NCBI RefSeq assembly: GCF_910592395.1
Contig: NC_088326.1
Coordinates: 12,221,001-12,285,000 of the forward strand
Length of the DNA: 64,000 bases
Origin: Lineus longissimus
Taxonomy: Eukaryota > Nemertea > Pilidiophora > Heteronemertea > Lineidae
Direction of reading: 5' to 3'
Part shown: positions 10,390 through 21,396 of the stretch, piece by piece
Layout of the letters: each line of letters begins with the position of its first letter
Numbering within the stretch: position 1 is the first letter of the stretch
The notes under the pieces: generated by a model
What the model saw: only the letters and a program-made list of their open reading frames with translations
The model's database searches: none
Told to the model about the DNA's origin: nothing
Made by a program: the position numbers and the translations under genes

Positions 10390-11456
10390 ATTCTCATGTG
10401 GCCTCGGAATCTTTTAACTGATAAAACTTTTAGATATATAAGGGACAGACAAGCTCCAACAAAGGACACTTGCAACAGATACAATTAAAGGGGTAGGCCT
10501 ACACCGTTTGTCATGACTGGTGGTCCAGGAAAATAGAAATGCAGTTATACACAATGCCATAGTGCAGTTATCATGGATACGAATATACTAAAACAGTTGA
10601 TGGTTTCAGTATTTTGAGATCGCGTGGAGAGGATATATCAATCCCTGTATTGAGGGCTATCCTGGAATGAATCAGAAAATGTGCACAATCATTCTCCCTG
10701 ATGTTGAAGCCAATAACTTGCCAGTGTTGGAGAGTCTTGAAACAGCTATATCAATCAAGTTGCGTGCTGTGTAAATAATGATGTAATTTGGTGATTTACA
10801 AAAAGATGTTTTTGTCTTACTATGATCTTCTTGTTATTGTGGTTACCGGAAATATTTTTAGTATGTCTACACAAAGTTTTTCGGGACCCTCTTTCTCCTG
10901 TATGCTGTATGCTATATGCTGTATGCTCAGCAGTACACACCCTCTTAATGGAGATCGTCAGAGTAGAAAAAAAACATTCAAAGTGTATGCACCTGTGAAC
11001 CAGTATAAGTCCCATGGCTTAGTTCTGTCCTTATACTAAATCAAATGCATTGTAATCGCACCAACCTAGGACGGGCTGTGGTTATCCTGGAGACCAATTG
11101 GCCGCCATCCTGATGCAAAACTGAGAACTAGGGGCTGATCCAGGTGAGGCACCCCACTTGAAAACTATGAATTTCGGTCAATGGACCAAATACCCTTTGA
11201 GGAAGGGATTGCTTCCCAAGACGAGCTCTGCCTTTCGCAGAATTTGACTCCGCCCAGAGAAGAGAGAAAGGTGGGTTAATCCTATTTCATTCCATGACTG
11301 ATATTTTAGATTCTGATGGGAAGTACCAAGAAACCATAGATTTCGGGTGGTCTTAGAACATGGACTTGCCCTGACCTGTCGAGTATTGAATGGGGGATTT
11401 CCTCTCCCCTTCCCTGTAGGCTCTTTCAAACTGAGGAACAAGCAGTGGCCTACCGT
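10390..11456. other. Convergent intergenic region between sphingomyelinase and AAR2
   Basis: About 1 kb without any recognisable gene. It contains the candidate poly(A) hexamers at its edges and a short run of TGCTGTATGCTATATGCTGTATGC (10900-10928). Nothing else stands out. Confidence 0.6.
10484..10489 (+). terminator. Candidate poly(A) signal of the sphingomyelinase gene (ATTAAA)
   Basis: ATTAAA lies 101 bp after the stop codon. ATTAAA is the commonest variant of the animal poly(A) hexamer. No AATAAA is nearer, so this is a reasonable but unproven end of the transcript. Confidence 0.4.
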
Positions 11457-11462
11457 TTATTT
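11457..11462 (-). terminator. Candidate AAR2 poly(A) signal (AATAAA)
   Basis: Minus-strand AATAAA about 90 bp past the AAR2 stop codon. A second AATAAA overlaps the stop codon itself (11550-11555: GA ATAA ATT), too close to be the usual choice. The two convergent transcripts would therefore end roughly 1 kb apart. Confidence 0.45.
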
Positions 11463-11551
11463 GGGGAGTGCAGGGCCTAGGATTACGCCACATTTGTTTC
11501 TCAAATGGCCAAAAAGGAAGACAAATTTCAAAATTACAAAAAAATGCCAAT

Positions 11552-13790
11552 TTATTCTGTTTCAACAACTACCGGTGCGTCCTCGTCAGGTTCCTCCATG
11601 AAATCCCATTTAAATTTCTTGGTCAAATGTTCGCGGAAATTCAAACCGCGTTTTCTCAATCCCTCATCGATGTCGCCACTCTCCATATTCGAGAATAGGA
11701 TCTGCATAGTAGAAGTCAAAAAATTATTCGCCGAGACAATGTCAACAAAAAAATCCTCCGGGATTTCCCGCACTTGATAGTGGAGGACAGATATGAACTG
11801 AGCGTAAAGTTCTGTATGGTTTTTTAGCGCCCCTTCGCAGCTGCATAATAAATGAACCAACTTTTTCCATTGGTCGAATGCGTCATAGACTTGTCCGACA
11901 ATGAAACAAATAAAACTGAACTGAATCTCTCCGAGAATTTCCAGATCCGTTCTGTAATTTAGTTCGATCATTTTTTCCAATGCGTAACTTGAGTCCATGT
12001 TGTATTTCGTGATTTCAGCCGGAGAAGCATTTTCCGGATATTTCTTTGGAATCGCTGAAAAACGTATTTGGCTTCCCTCCTTCTGTTGCATTGTAGGAAG
12101 TCTGGAATCGTCCGACGTCTGCTCAGATCCTTCTTCCTCAGCTTTTTCTGCAACATGATGAGATTTTGATTAAGAATTTTTCAAAAAAACTATTTAGGTT
12201 TACTGGTGTCCAAAAAATGCCCAGTTCTCGATATTTCTTTGCTGAGTTGGCTTTCTTTTGAGAAAGACTAAAATGTTGAAGCTCGAAGTAGTTTTGATAC
12301 GTTGTTAAAGTCAAGAAGACTGGATTCAGAAACTTCTGAGTGGATATCAGGTCACATATGTCTACTTTGGGCCAATTTATGTTTGGCTGGCAATTCCTGT
12401 CACAAGTAGTTGTTTCATTGAATTTGACCTCTCTGATCAGGACACCTCTCTATTAAGGACAGCACTAGTCAGTCCAGAGGGTGTCCTTAGTAGAGAGGTT
12501 CTACTGTATTTCATAATGTTACCTTTTGCCGCCTTTCTACTCTGGGACGTACTCCGCTCTGATAGGAACTCTGTCACCGATAAGATCTTCCCTTCCAGTG
12601 GCTCCAGTGTCCGAATTACATCATCTGTCATGTGGTTCGTCATGGACACCCATTTCTTGTAGCTAGAAATCAGAACGAATGTTTTCAAGAAAATGTCTTT
12701 GACATGACCAAAGAATCAAGTCAAGCACTGGCCACAGTAACCTTAAAGGGAGCCGATAGGCACGAGCCTGGTAGGTCAGATTAAGTTACACAAAATCACT
12801 ATAGGGGTCTCTCCTCTATCACAGTACATCGTACATCAAAACCATTTAAGCTTGAATTCATGGATTTCCTAAAGTACAAAAGAGGACATTCTGCACCAAG
12901 AGCATGATCAATAGAAATGGGCCAACCAGAAAGCTCCGTTGTGGAGTTATTATCAGTAAATTTTACATTCAACCTCACACAGACGTGTATCCCAATACAC
13001 ATCCTTGCCCAATGCGTGCAATGTTCCACTTGAAAAAGTTTCTACTGATAACAGCTAACTTGCTCAGAGTCTCTTCCTTGCGCACACATAAGTTACACTT
13101 CCTTTTCAGGCCCTACTTTGTTCAACTTACTTCTCGTAAGGATAAACACCAAGAAAAGGGTCCATCTCCTTCTTATTTGCCTCGAACTGTTCTTGATTTT
13201 CCGTCGAGATAGTTTCCGTTATGACGTCCTCCGCTGCCCTGTCCCATCGCTTTACCAGTACTTCCTTCGCCTTGAAGTTGTAGAAGAAACCAGATCGTGG
13301 CGCCGCCTGATGGTCAGAATTTGTTGCACTGCAACAGGTAAACATTGATCAGATGAAGACAAACGATAAAACAGACCAACTGGAATATAGCGCTCGAGGT
13401 TGTGCTACTGTATGGTGTTTCCCTCGTATTTGCAAGTCATACAGTTACGGTCAAGGAGGACACCCTTGGCACTTGTAATGTTATAATGGAGAGGTGCTTG
13501 ATCTGCGCTCAACTATTAGAGAGGAAATTGAAGGTACATTTTCAGCGCCCCCAAAAATGTAAAAGGTTAGCTAAGCGCTGGCTCTGCGAAATCCCCTAAC
13601 AGTACACCTAGAAATGGAATTACCTGTAATAAATGAAATGCAAACCAGGGGGTATCATCTTAACCCCCTTGAACTTGGGGCCCACGTTCCATGAATTCCA
13701 ATCGATGCCGAATTCTGTCCCAAGGGGTACATCTAGAAAGACGAGAATTGCGCCCTCGTGGAAGAGAACTTGGGCTTGGTCCTGATTCAT
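11552..13790 (-). CDS. AAR2: AAR2 splicing factor homologue, complete, 4 coding exons
   Basis: AAR2 binds Prp8 during U5 snRNP maturation and is exchanged for Brr2 (family knowledge). Coding exons on the minus strand: 13790-13624, 13328-13131, 12662-12523, 12147-11552. GT-AG junctions keep frame and give 1101 nt, 366 residues (human 384). Recognisable blocks in order: [19 protein letters not shown] and IPPGLHF (exon 1); RSGFFYNF and FLGVYPYE (exon 2); [10 protein letters not shown] (exon 3); [48 protein letters not shown] and [10 protein letters not shown], ending APVVVETE (exon 4). The part encoded at the exon 3/4 junction is short and poorly conserved, explaining the slightly smaller size. 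The start is the first ATG after an acceptor (TTTTCCTCTAG, edge at 13810), implying a 5'-UTR exon upstream. It is convergent with the sphingomyelinase gene. Confidence 0.95.
12402..12510 (+). mobile_element. Family A MITE fragment in an AAR2 intron
   Basis: 3' half of the element, ending GAGAGGTTCTACTGTA. It stops about 12 bp from the donor of AAR2 coding exon 3 (12523 on the minus strand), so the insertion now forms nearly the whole start of that intron. Confidence 0.8.
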
Positions 13791-13810
13791 GTCACTCACG
13801 AGCAGAAACT

Positions 13811-14213
13811 AGAGGAAAAGAAGAATGAAGAGTTTGAATATTTGGGTTGGAATCGGAGGTGGCCATTGTTTATATATATGTGCGAGGGAAAATAATTCTG
13901 GGTCACCCTGTAGACTACGTGTGCTGTAGTGGTGTAGCCTACACAGATGCAGTACTGTGAGAAAGCATCCAACTTCATCAGCTTTATAGAGTAGAGTCTA
14001 GATACTAAGTAAGTTACGGAGCTTACAATATATACATGCGCGAATGACTCGACCTCATCGGGTATAGATGCCGCGATATGAGTTATTTTCGGATTTTTTA
14101 AATTTTTTTGTTTTTGTTGAAAAGAACATGAGATCCGTGAAGCGTTTTCATTCCTTCCGACGCGGCCGATAAGCTAACATCCAACGACGGAACCCTAGCG
14201 GCAAATCAAAGCA
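13811..14213. other. AAR2 5' flank
   Basis: Should contain the AAR2 5'-UTR exon and promoter, since the coding start follows an acceptor at 13811-13812. No distinct promoter motif stands out. Confidence 0.5.
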
Positions 14214-14540
14214 CTAGAAGTATGTCTGTTCGATGTGCCATCTCTGCTGGGCGTGATATGTCTCTACTGGATGTGTCATGTCTATCCAGGGTGTGATATG
14301 GCGCTGCAGGGTTGCACTATGTCTCGTTCGGATGTACTTCCTCTCGACATGATGTATCGTCTCTGCTAGATGTGCCATGTCTCTACCGGATGTGCTCTTT
14401 CTCTTCTCGATGAGCCATCCCCAGACACAGTGCACCATGTTTCTGTACAAGGTGTGCATCTGCAGGGTGTAACATGTCTCCTCCTTATGTGCCCTCTCTA
14501 CATGGTGTAATGCCTCTTCTCGGCGTGTTCGGCCTGATTT
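14214..14540. repeat. Degenerate ~20-bp minisatellite
   Basis: About 16 diverged copies of a motif near CTGGATGTGTCATGTCTCTA (for example GCTAGATGTGCCATGTCTCT and CCGGATGTGCTCTTTCTCTT). Spacing is 17-22 bp. It lies 5' of AAR2. Confidence 0.75.
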
Positions 14541-14579
14541 GGATGTGACCTCTCTCCCTATGAGTATAGTCGCGATACG

Positions 14580-14725
14580 GTGATGTTGGTGATGCAGTCA
14601 CATCGGCTCTCACATCGTGTGGGCAAGACGGCAGTGCAACCAGGTCACATTCGGCTTGTGGTTCTGAATGTCTCGCATCATCTCTTACCGTGTCGGCAAG
14701 ACGGTGGAGCTGCAATGACCGATCG
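14580..14725. repeat. Short diverged duplication
   Basis: GTGTGGGCAAGACGGCAGTG (about 14618) recurs as GTGTCGGCAAGACGGTGGAG (about 14691), about 73 bp apart. Confidence 0.5.
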
Positions 14726-15184
14726 ATTTAGTCTGGTTGTGACTATCTCAATATGCTCACCGAATTCTGAGAATTCTGAGAATTACAGACTTATATTTCT
14801 TCAAAATCAAGTTACTAAAATTTAATATATTTCAAAATTCATTCTGAGCAGATGCGGAAACCGTTTCTGGTTTAATATCACTTTAGATTTCATAAAAATC
14901 TCCACTAATAAAAAAGTGAGAGCCAAAGGTCTGTAAAGTCTTTGGTCTGTAGAATAGACCCTGCCGGTCAAACTAGTGGAGCTGTTCCAAACACTTGGTC
15001 GCCTCCCACAGTTTCATCTCCGCGTGTTCCGGTTTCTCCGTAATTGGCGTCAATCAATTAGCGGGATAATTGATGGTGTCAATTAATCAATTAGGTTATG
15101 AGTAGTTGCGTAATTTAACCGTCATCATGATGAGTTGCTGGACAGGGGTTTATTTGTTGCAATATTCAACTTATCACTAGTTTT

Positions 15185-15206
15185 CATCATCATCATCATC
15201 ATCATC
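15185..15206 (+). repeat. (CAT)n microsatellite
   Basis: Seven CAT triplets. Confidence 0.95.
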
Positions 15207-15313
15207 GGAAAAGGCATCGTGTTCCAGGAATTGGCCTTTGGCGGGGTTTGTCAGTTTTGATATTTTTTTCCTGTTTCTTCATCGGATGTGTTAATGTGTA
15301 CCATAAACGGATG

Positions 15314-15474
15314 TACAGTAGAACCTCTCTATTAAGGACAAGTCTGTACATGCAAGTGCTGTCCTTAAAAGAGAGGTGTCCTGATTAGAGAGGTCAAAGT
15401 GAATGGAAACAACCAATTTGGGACCAAAAAGTGTCCTTAATAGAGAGGTGTCCGCTAAGGGAGGTTCTACTGTA
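15314..15474 (-). mobile_element. Family A MITE copy, best-preserved full-length example
   Basis: 161 bp with ends TACAGTAGAACCTCTCTATT and GGAGGTTCTACTGTA, matching inverted termini and TA at both edges. A good reference for aligning the other copies. Confidence 0.9.
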
Positions 15475-15929
15475 TTTAATTTTCAAGATATTATGAGCTG
15501 ATGAGGAGCCAGAGATAACTTGCATGGTTATTCTTATGAAAATAGACAGATTTTTATGTAAATCTTGTAGTAATGAAAAAAGTCCCAGTGCCAGTGACCA
15601 AAGGCACAATTATTTTGGCTAGAACCAGAGGCCACTGAATCAAGGGTCACTAAGGGGTTAAAAGATGGTGGAATCCTTCTCTTACTTCTTCCTTAACCCT
15701 CCATGAGCATTTTACAGAGACCTCTTTGGATTCTTCACCCCCCTCTTCTACCTGAACACTTTTACAATGTTTTTGACCCCCTTTTTACATTTGGATTTAG
15801 TGGCCTACTTTGAATCCTAAAGGACTCTTATCAAAATGAAGTTAATGCCAATTTCAAGGTAGCGAGTTAGTTCTTTGTTTTCCAGAGACCTGGGACTCGA
15901 CAGGAGTATATATTGTTATTGTGCCCTTC

Positions 15930-16380
15930 ACCCAGTGACCAGTATCAAGTTTTGGCAGCTGTGCCAGTGGTTAGAAGTAGTGTTCCAGTGGTGAACCAGT
16001 GGATCCATTGGAAGTGAAGAGCTAGTTGTGTATTGCTGCCTTTGCCCCAGTGGTGTCCCAATGTAGTAGGCCTAGTAACGGATGTTCCTGTAAGAAGGCA
16101 TCCAGTAGCATTCCATTGGAAAGGCCATTAGTGTCCCAATAGGAGTAGGCTTATGACCAATAGCATTCCACTGGAGGGACCAGTGGTGTTTCAGTGTGGT
16201 GGGCCTACCAGTAGTATTCAAATGGATAGGCCAGTGGTGTTCCAATGTATTTGGCTAATGACCAGTATCATTCCATTGGAGAGGCCAGTGGTTTTCCAAT
16301 GTTGTATGTTTATATCAAGTAGTATTTCAGTGCCAGTAGAGTCTGAAGGTAACCAGTGGACTTCCAGTAGGCCCTAGTCC
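15930..16380. repeat. Degenerate CCAGTGGTGTTCCA-rich repeat, likely source of the 54-bp array
   Basis: Many diverged copies of CCAGTGGTGTTCC and ATTCCATTGGA. The segment 16205-16300 is almost identical to the beginning of the 19-kb array (TATTCAAATGGATAGGCCAG and onward). Confidence 0.85.
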
Positions 16381-17598
16381 CACTACACTAGCATTTTGAG
16401 GTGATGTGCCAATAAGGACACCTCAGCCTGGATTGCAAGGATGCAGTCTATATGTGAGAAGGGGTATCTTGTGTAGTGTTTCGACTTATAAACAGATGGC
16501 AACACTGGTCTAAGATAATTTATTACCCTTTCAGACAGCTGTCCATCAAAAGATAAAGACGATTACGCAAGAGAAAGATGATGACAATTTTCGTAAGTGG
16601 CATTTTACAAAACCTTGATATTAACACAATGACACCTTACAACGGGGTACTGGAGCATTCTTGATTGAAAAGGAGAGAGTCTGTACAATCGAAAGGGGCC
16701 AAAATATTTTAATTTTGTCCCTTGTTTTGAAAAAATAACTGAAGGGAACTTGGAATACAGAAGATGCCTTTTTCATATTTAGATAATTTATGATGTTGTC
16801 AATTTCTCCTTGAAAGGATGCAGATATTTAAAGAAAACAGTTTGGCTTCTGCGAATTGAAAAATGCCTGGTTTTTTTGCCAGCACCCTTTATTGAACAGG
16901 GGAAACAGGGAATCTAGGTGATGAGAATGGAAGTTGTTTTTTTTAATCAAAGTTGCTTGGTAATCGTGGGAATCTGGAGGAGCTATCTTTGGGATTCTAG
17001 GATAATTTATGGGTTTTCTTGTTTTTCCGCAAAAAAGTCAAACTCATAGTAAAATAAGATGCAGTAGGCCTACCAGTGTTTTCCACACAATTTCTTTTGG
17101 TTAGCTGGTAAGCTTAGCTTTTGTTGCAGTTGAGGGTTTACCCAACTTCATGGTCTGGTGGTGAACGAAATTGGTTTGGTGGTGTAACATTTTTTGTCTC
17201 CTCCGAAGGGGAGACTATAGCATCATCAGGGGACAAGAATGTGTCTCTTATCATCTTCTGTTAACTGCCCACAGATTGTCGCCTTTCGTTGAATCGCTTA
17301 GAGGTAATTTTTTGGACTTTGATCAATTATTTCCAATGGTGTTTTTTTAATGGAAAGAAAATTACATGTTCAGTGAATATGTGGCTTTATGGTCAAATGG
17401 TTGATTTGTTTGGTCGGCAGGTAAATATAAAAATGAAATTTTCGACTGAGCTGCAGACAACCGCCTTTGAAATTGACTGATAAAGCTCTTGAGCTGAAAG
17501 AGATCTCCAAGGATAAGGTTTACAAAAAAATATTTCTGACTTTTTGCCGTAGTTCCATGGCATCCCTGGGAATAAAAGGAACATGTATTATAATTATG

Positions 17599-17740
17599 TA
17601 CAGTGGAACCTCCCTTAGCAAAAACCTCTTTATTTGATATACTCTCTCTATTAAGGACACTGGTTTTGGTCCGGAATTGGTTGTTTCCATTCTGTTTGAC
17701 CTCTCTAATCAGGTACCCCTCTATTAAGGACAGCATTTGT
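17599..17740 (+). mobile_element. Family A MITE copy
   Basis: Starts TACAGTGGAACCTCCCTTAG and contains GGTTGTTTCCATTCTG and CTCTATTAAGGACAGCA. The right terminus is lost. Confidence 0.8.
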
Positions 17741-18339
17741 GAACGGTAAAATTCAAATGTAAAAAGTTCTGAGAGTTTATAATCTAAAATAAGGTGACGT
17801 GAACAGCGAACCCCTTTAAAACTCCATAGATCACAAGAGAAAACTAACAGCTGGTTTGACCCCTGGACTACGAGAACAAAATGATAAAGAATATATTATG
17901 TAACTTTTGAGACTTCTCATCCAGATACTTTTTGACCCCATGACCACGATAGCCCAACATCTATCACCTATCTTAATGGACAAACCGATTCGGGCAAACA
18001 AGATTGTATGATAACACAAGAGTCGCATCTGTAGGCTTTCTCAAAAGGCAGATTTAGGGGGGGTTGAAGACCTCAAGGGGGATTGTACCCCCTCATTGGC
18101 GAATATTGGGGACCTGGGATCTCGACACTCAGATTTTTTGAGAGGACACAAACTTGAGGCGGGGGGGGGTTCATGTCAGTAGTTGCCAAATTTTGACACT
18201 TATCCTATTTACTGAGAAACTTCGAAGACATTTCAACCTCGTCTTGTAGTACTTTTCGACACAATTAGATAACCGAGGAATAGAATGGTTCAGTCAAGTA
18301 ATCATCATCATTACCGGCGTCGTAACCCTATTGGATTTT

Positions 18340-18630
18340 TGCCTGAGGTATGGAGTCCACTATAGGCTACTGTCCACCTATGTAGGATCTTTTACTTGCC
18401 CTGGCATAGACACTCAGGTACAAGGGACCACGGCTTTTAGTCTCATCTGACAGACCCTCGAGTATTTCATACGTTAGTGTACGTGTTGTGAAGAGCCAGG
18501 AATTTTAGTTCCTTGAAAGCCACGCTGGTTCATCCAGAAATACAATCCTGGGTTCTCCCCGGGATCGAACCCGGGCCCTATTGGGTGGTAGCCAGCAGTG
18601 TTAACCACTAGGCTATGAGGCTAATGGTAT
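18340..18630 (-). mobile_element. tRNA-derived SINE, copy 1
   Basis: On the minus strand the head has an A-box-like TAGCCTAGTGGTTAACACTG and a B-box GGGTTCGATCCC. The body includes, in plus orientation, ACTTGCCCTGGCATAGACAC, ACGGCTTTTAGTCTCATC and AAAGCCACGCTGGTTCATCC. A second copy with the same order is at 56.8 kb. Pol III promoter boxes are seen; SINE identity is inferred. Confidence 0.85.
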
Positions 18631-19084
18631 TGATCAGTATCAAACTGCGGACCTTTTGACCCCTCAGACGCCATCGATAAAAACGACTCCTAAGCGCCCC
18701 CAGAAGGACAGCAACTGACCGTTACGTAACTTTTATAACGACACCTCGTCCTTTTCTCACAGTGTTATAAAGCATTCTTCAATAATCCATTGTCCGGTGG
18801 AGAATTTATTAAATGTGACGAACCAGCGTGAGATTTCTAGCCTTTTTATCTATGCGTATAAATAATTCTTGCATTTCCTTTGCCAGTTCATATCGAGTTC
18901 ATCATCTATTTCTAGGATGCTGGGTTATGTAATGGCTATTACATCACAGGGCTGTCACCCTGGACAGCTGGGATACTTAAGATATGAGGCGGACATTTTC
19001 TGTCATAAGTGTTTGGCAAGTATCAAACTTTAGAAGATACTGCATGAATCCAATTTAGCTGGTTGTGGTGCGTCCCTTACTTGT

Positions 19085-19880
19085 TTTTTTCTGCTCTAAA
19101 TGAAGCAACCTGATCAGTCCCAAAAAACTTTTTTGACTTTGAACATTTTTCCGAATTTTGAACTGAGTATTCAAATGGATAGGCCAGTGGTGTTCCAGTG
19201 TATTTGGCTAATGACCAGTATCATTCCATTGGAGGGGCCAGTGGTGTTCCAATGTATTTGGCTAATGACCAGTATCATTCCATTGGAGAGGCCAGTGGTT
19301 TTCCAGTGTATTTGGCTAATGACCAGTATTATTCCATTGGAGGGGCCAGTGGTGTTCCAGTGTATTTGGCTAATGACCAGTATTATTCCATTGGAGGGGC
19401 CAGTGGTGTTCCAGTGTATTTGGCTAATGACCAGTATCATTCCATTGGAGAGGCCAGTGGTGTTCCAGTGTATTTGGCTAATGACCAGTATCATTCCATT
19501 GGAGAGGCCAGTGGTGTTCCAGTGTATTTGGCTAATGACCAGAATTTTGAACTTATGAAAAAATTCAACACTGAAGGATGGAAAAATTTCCAAATATTTT
19601 TTTCACTTGTTTTTTTTCTGCTCAAAATGAAGAAACATCATCAGCCCCAAAAAAATTATGGCTTTGAAAATTTTTCAGAAATTTGAACTTATGAAAAATT
19701 TCAACAATTTTGGCGGGAAAACCTAATCATGCATTTTGTCCCCAGATTTTCAACTTCATTAACACGACCACCCTGGTAATGCGACCATTCAACCTCGGTC
19801 CCATGAGTGGCTGTGTTACTGGTAATGCGACCATTCAACCTCGGTCCCATGAGTGGTCATGTTACTGGGGTTCCACTGTA
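19085..19880 (+). mobile_element. Family B element, interrupted by a 54-bp tandem array
   Basis: Words shared with the other copies: CAGCCCCAAAAAAATT, TTTTTCAGAAATTTGAACTT, CAATTTTGGCGGGAAAACC and GCGACCATTCAACCTCGGTC (twice), ending GGGGTTCCACTGTA. The end matches the family A terminus. The body is split at 19165-19541 by the array. Confidence 0.8.
19165..19541. repeat. 54-bp tandem array, seven copies
   Basis: The unit contains GGCCAGTGGTGTTCCAGTGT and TTTGGCTAATGACCAGTATC. Since 54 is a multiple of three, reading frames stay open on both strands. These are not credible proteins. Confidence 0.95.
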
Positions 19881-21139
19881 GTGTCTTATTCTTAATTAGT
19901 GTGATTAGGATGAAGCCCATGTAATAATGTCAACTTCTGTCCGGCAACCGATGCCCAACAAGAGAGGTCACATGACCATTATCGCAAACTTCGCTCATCA
20001 ATATAAGTGGCCGCCCGTCAGACATGTCTCAAACGTACCCAACTTCCGATGACAGTGTAGATCATAGCCAATCAAATGCGCTTATCTCACGAGAAGAAAA
20101 CCGAAAAACTCGAACATGACGACCGCAGGACAGACGGCAAACAGTCAATTATTCAAATCGAAAGATTAATGATCACACCGTCACATAAGTCTGTGTCATC
20201 TCTCGACAGACCTTGCCTCTGAAAAAGGCATTATCTTAAAATCCAACAAAGGGTGGTTTGGACGTTTACACGAGGGCCATACGACATCAGGGTCTCCCAG
20301 TTAACTCGGCAGACCGCTCCGATGGGATGAGTTGACTCCGCAACAATGACCAGTGGTCAGTTCGCGTGATTGAGCGCGGTCATCGTGGCTTTTGGCTTTT
20401 GTTTACTTTTCTGATATGACATCGACGTAATGGATGAGTGCGTCACAAAAATCTCTGAGGATTTGACGAGAATGCCGAGATGACCAGGCGATTTATCTCT
20501 TGTCTTCGAATGTCACCACAGATAACTTTAAGGTTGATCTTCTCGTATTTACCAAATTGCACAACTTCCACTCTCAATATTCATACGTCAAAGTTTACAA
20601 ATGCAAAAAATAGGGTGCCAGTTGATCTATGTGAGCCTTTTTTCAGGGGTGGATCCAGGAGCCGAAAATGCACTGTATTTCTCATCAAAATTCCCGATAT
20701 TGTGAATTTCAAAGCTTTGTCATGAATGGGAGGGGGCATGTGTCTGGTGCTCCTTGGATCTTTGCCTGTTTTTTGTCCCAATATTTACTGTGCTTCTTCT
20801 GAAATAATGTGTTTTTCTCTTCTCAACAAATTTCAGTTCGATACGTTATCACGATCATGCCCCCACTCATCTTAATTAGGCACGTCCTAATTAGTCATTG
20901 ATTAGCAAAGAGTAATCGTCTATTTCCTGTTTTTATCATGTGATGAGTAATTCTGTTTCTCATCTTGTAATCGTGGTGTTGCATTCTTTTAAGGTCTCCC
21001 ACTACTCCAAGAGTTAGAGCAGCCGAAGCCAATCGCGTACCGTCCCTCGCCAAGGATGCCCCGCCAAGATAAAGCAGACGTCAGAGCGTGAGTTAGGCTG
21101 TACAGGAGCACTGTGTCCATTGTCTGTCTTTGGTTACCA
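19881..21139. other. No gene recognised
   Basis: Unique-looking sequence. Contains one palindromic TGACCAGTGGTCA (20347) and the CAGGGGTGGATCC fragment listed separately. Confidence 0.6.
20644..20760 (+). mobile_element. CAGGGGTGGATCCAGG-type element fragment
   Basis: Starts CAGGGGTGGATCCAGGAG, related to the end of the 63-kb hAT-like element. The other end is not clear. Confidence 0.45.
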
Positions 21140-21396
21140 CTGATTTTTGATTTGACCTATTTTTCAAGGTCGCAAAGGTCAGATGACATACATCTAACAT
21201 TTTGATATGAACTAATGGACTTATCTCTCTGGGTGTATAGCCAGGTATAGGTGTACACAGTAGTAAGGTCCATCGGGATGCATGACCTAAGACCCAGATT
21301 TTTTATTTGATCTATTTTTCAAGGTCACAAAGGTCAAATGACATGAATTTTCAACATCTGGATCTGAACTATGACATATCAAACAAAGTTTGACCC
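21140..21396. mobile_element. Family C module fragments (two) abutting the 71-bp satellite
   Basis: Two TTTGACCTATTTTTCAAGGT or TTTGATCTATTTTTCAAGGT blocks about 155 bp apart, each followed by an AAAGGTCA site. The second runs into the first satellite monomer. Confidence 0.65.

Larger units (their letters stand above)
15475..18339. other. Intergenic sequence with listed repeats only
   Basis: Apart from the degenerate repeat at 15.9-16.4 kb and a family A copy at 17.6 kb, there is only AT-rich unique sequence. It includes a short TCTCCTCCGAAGGGGAGACT palindrome near 17198. Confidence 0.6.

Noticed and set aside
19100-19686. Three overlapping 140-162-codon frames with an 18-residue repeat
   Set aside because: A 54-bp tandem array keeps any frame open. 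The frames exist on both strands and continue into a transposon remnant.
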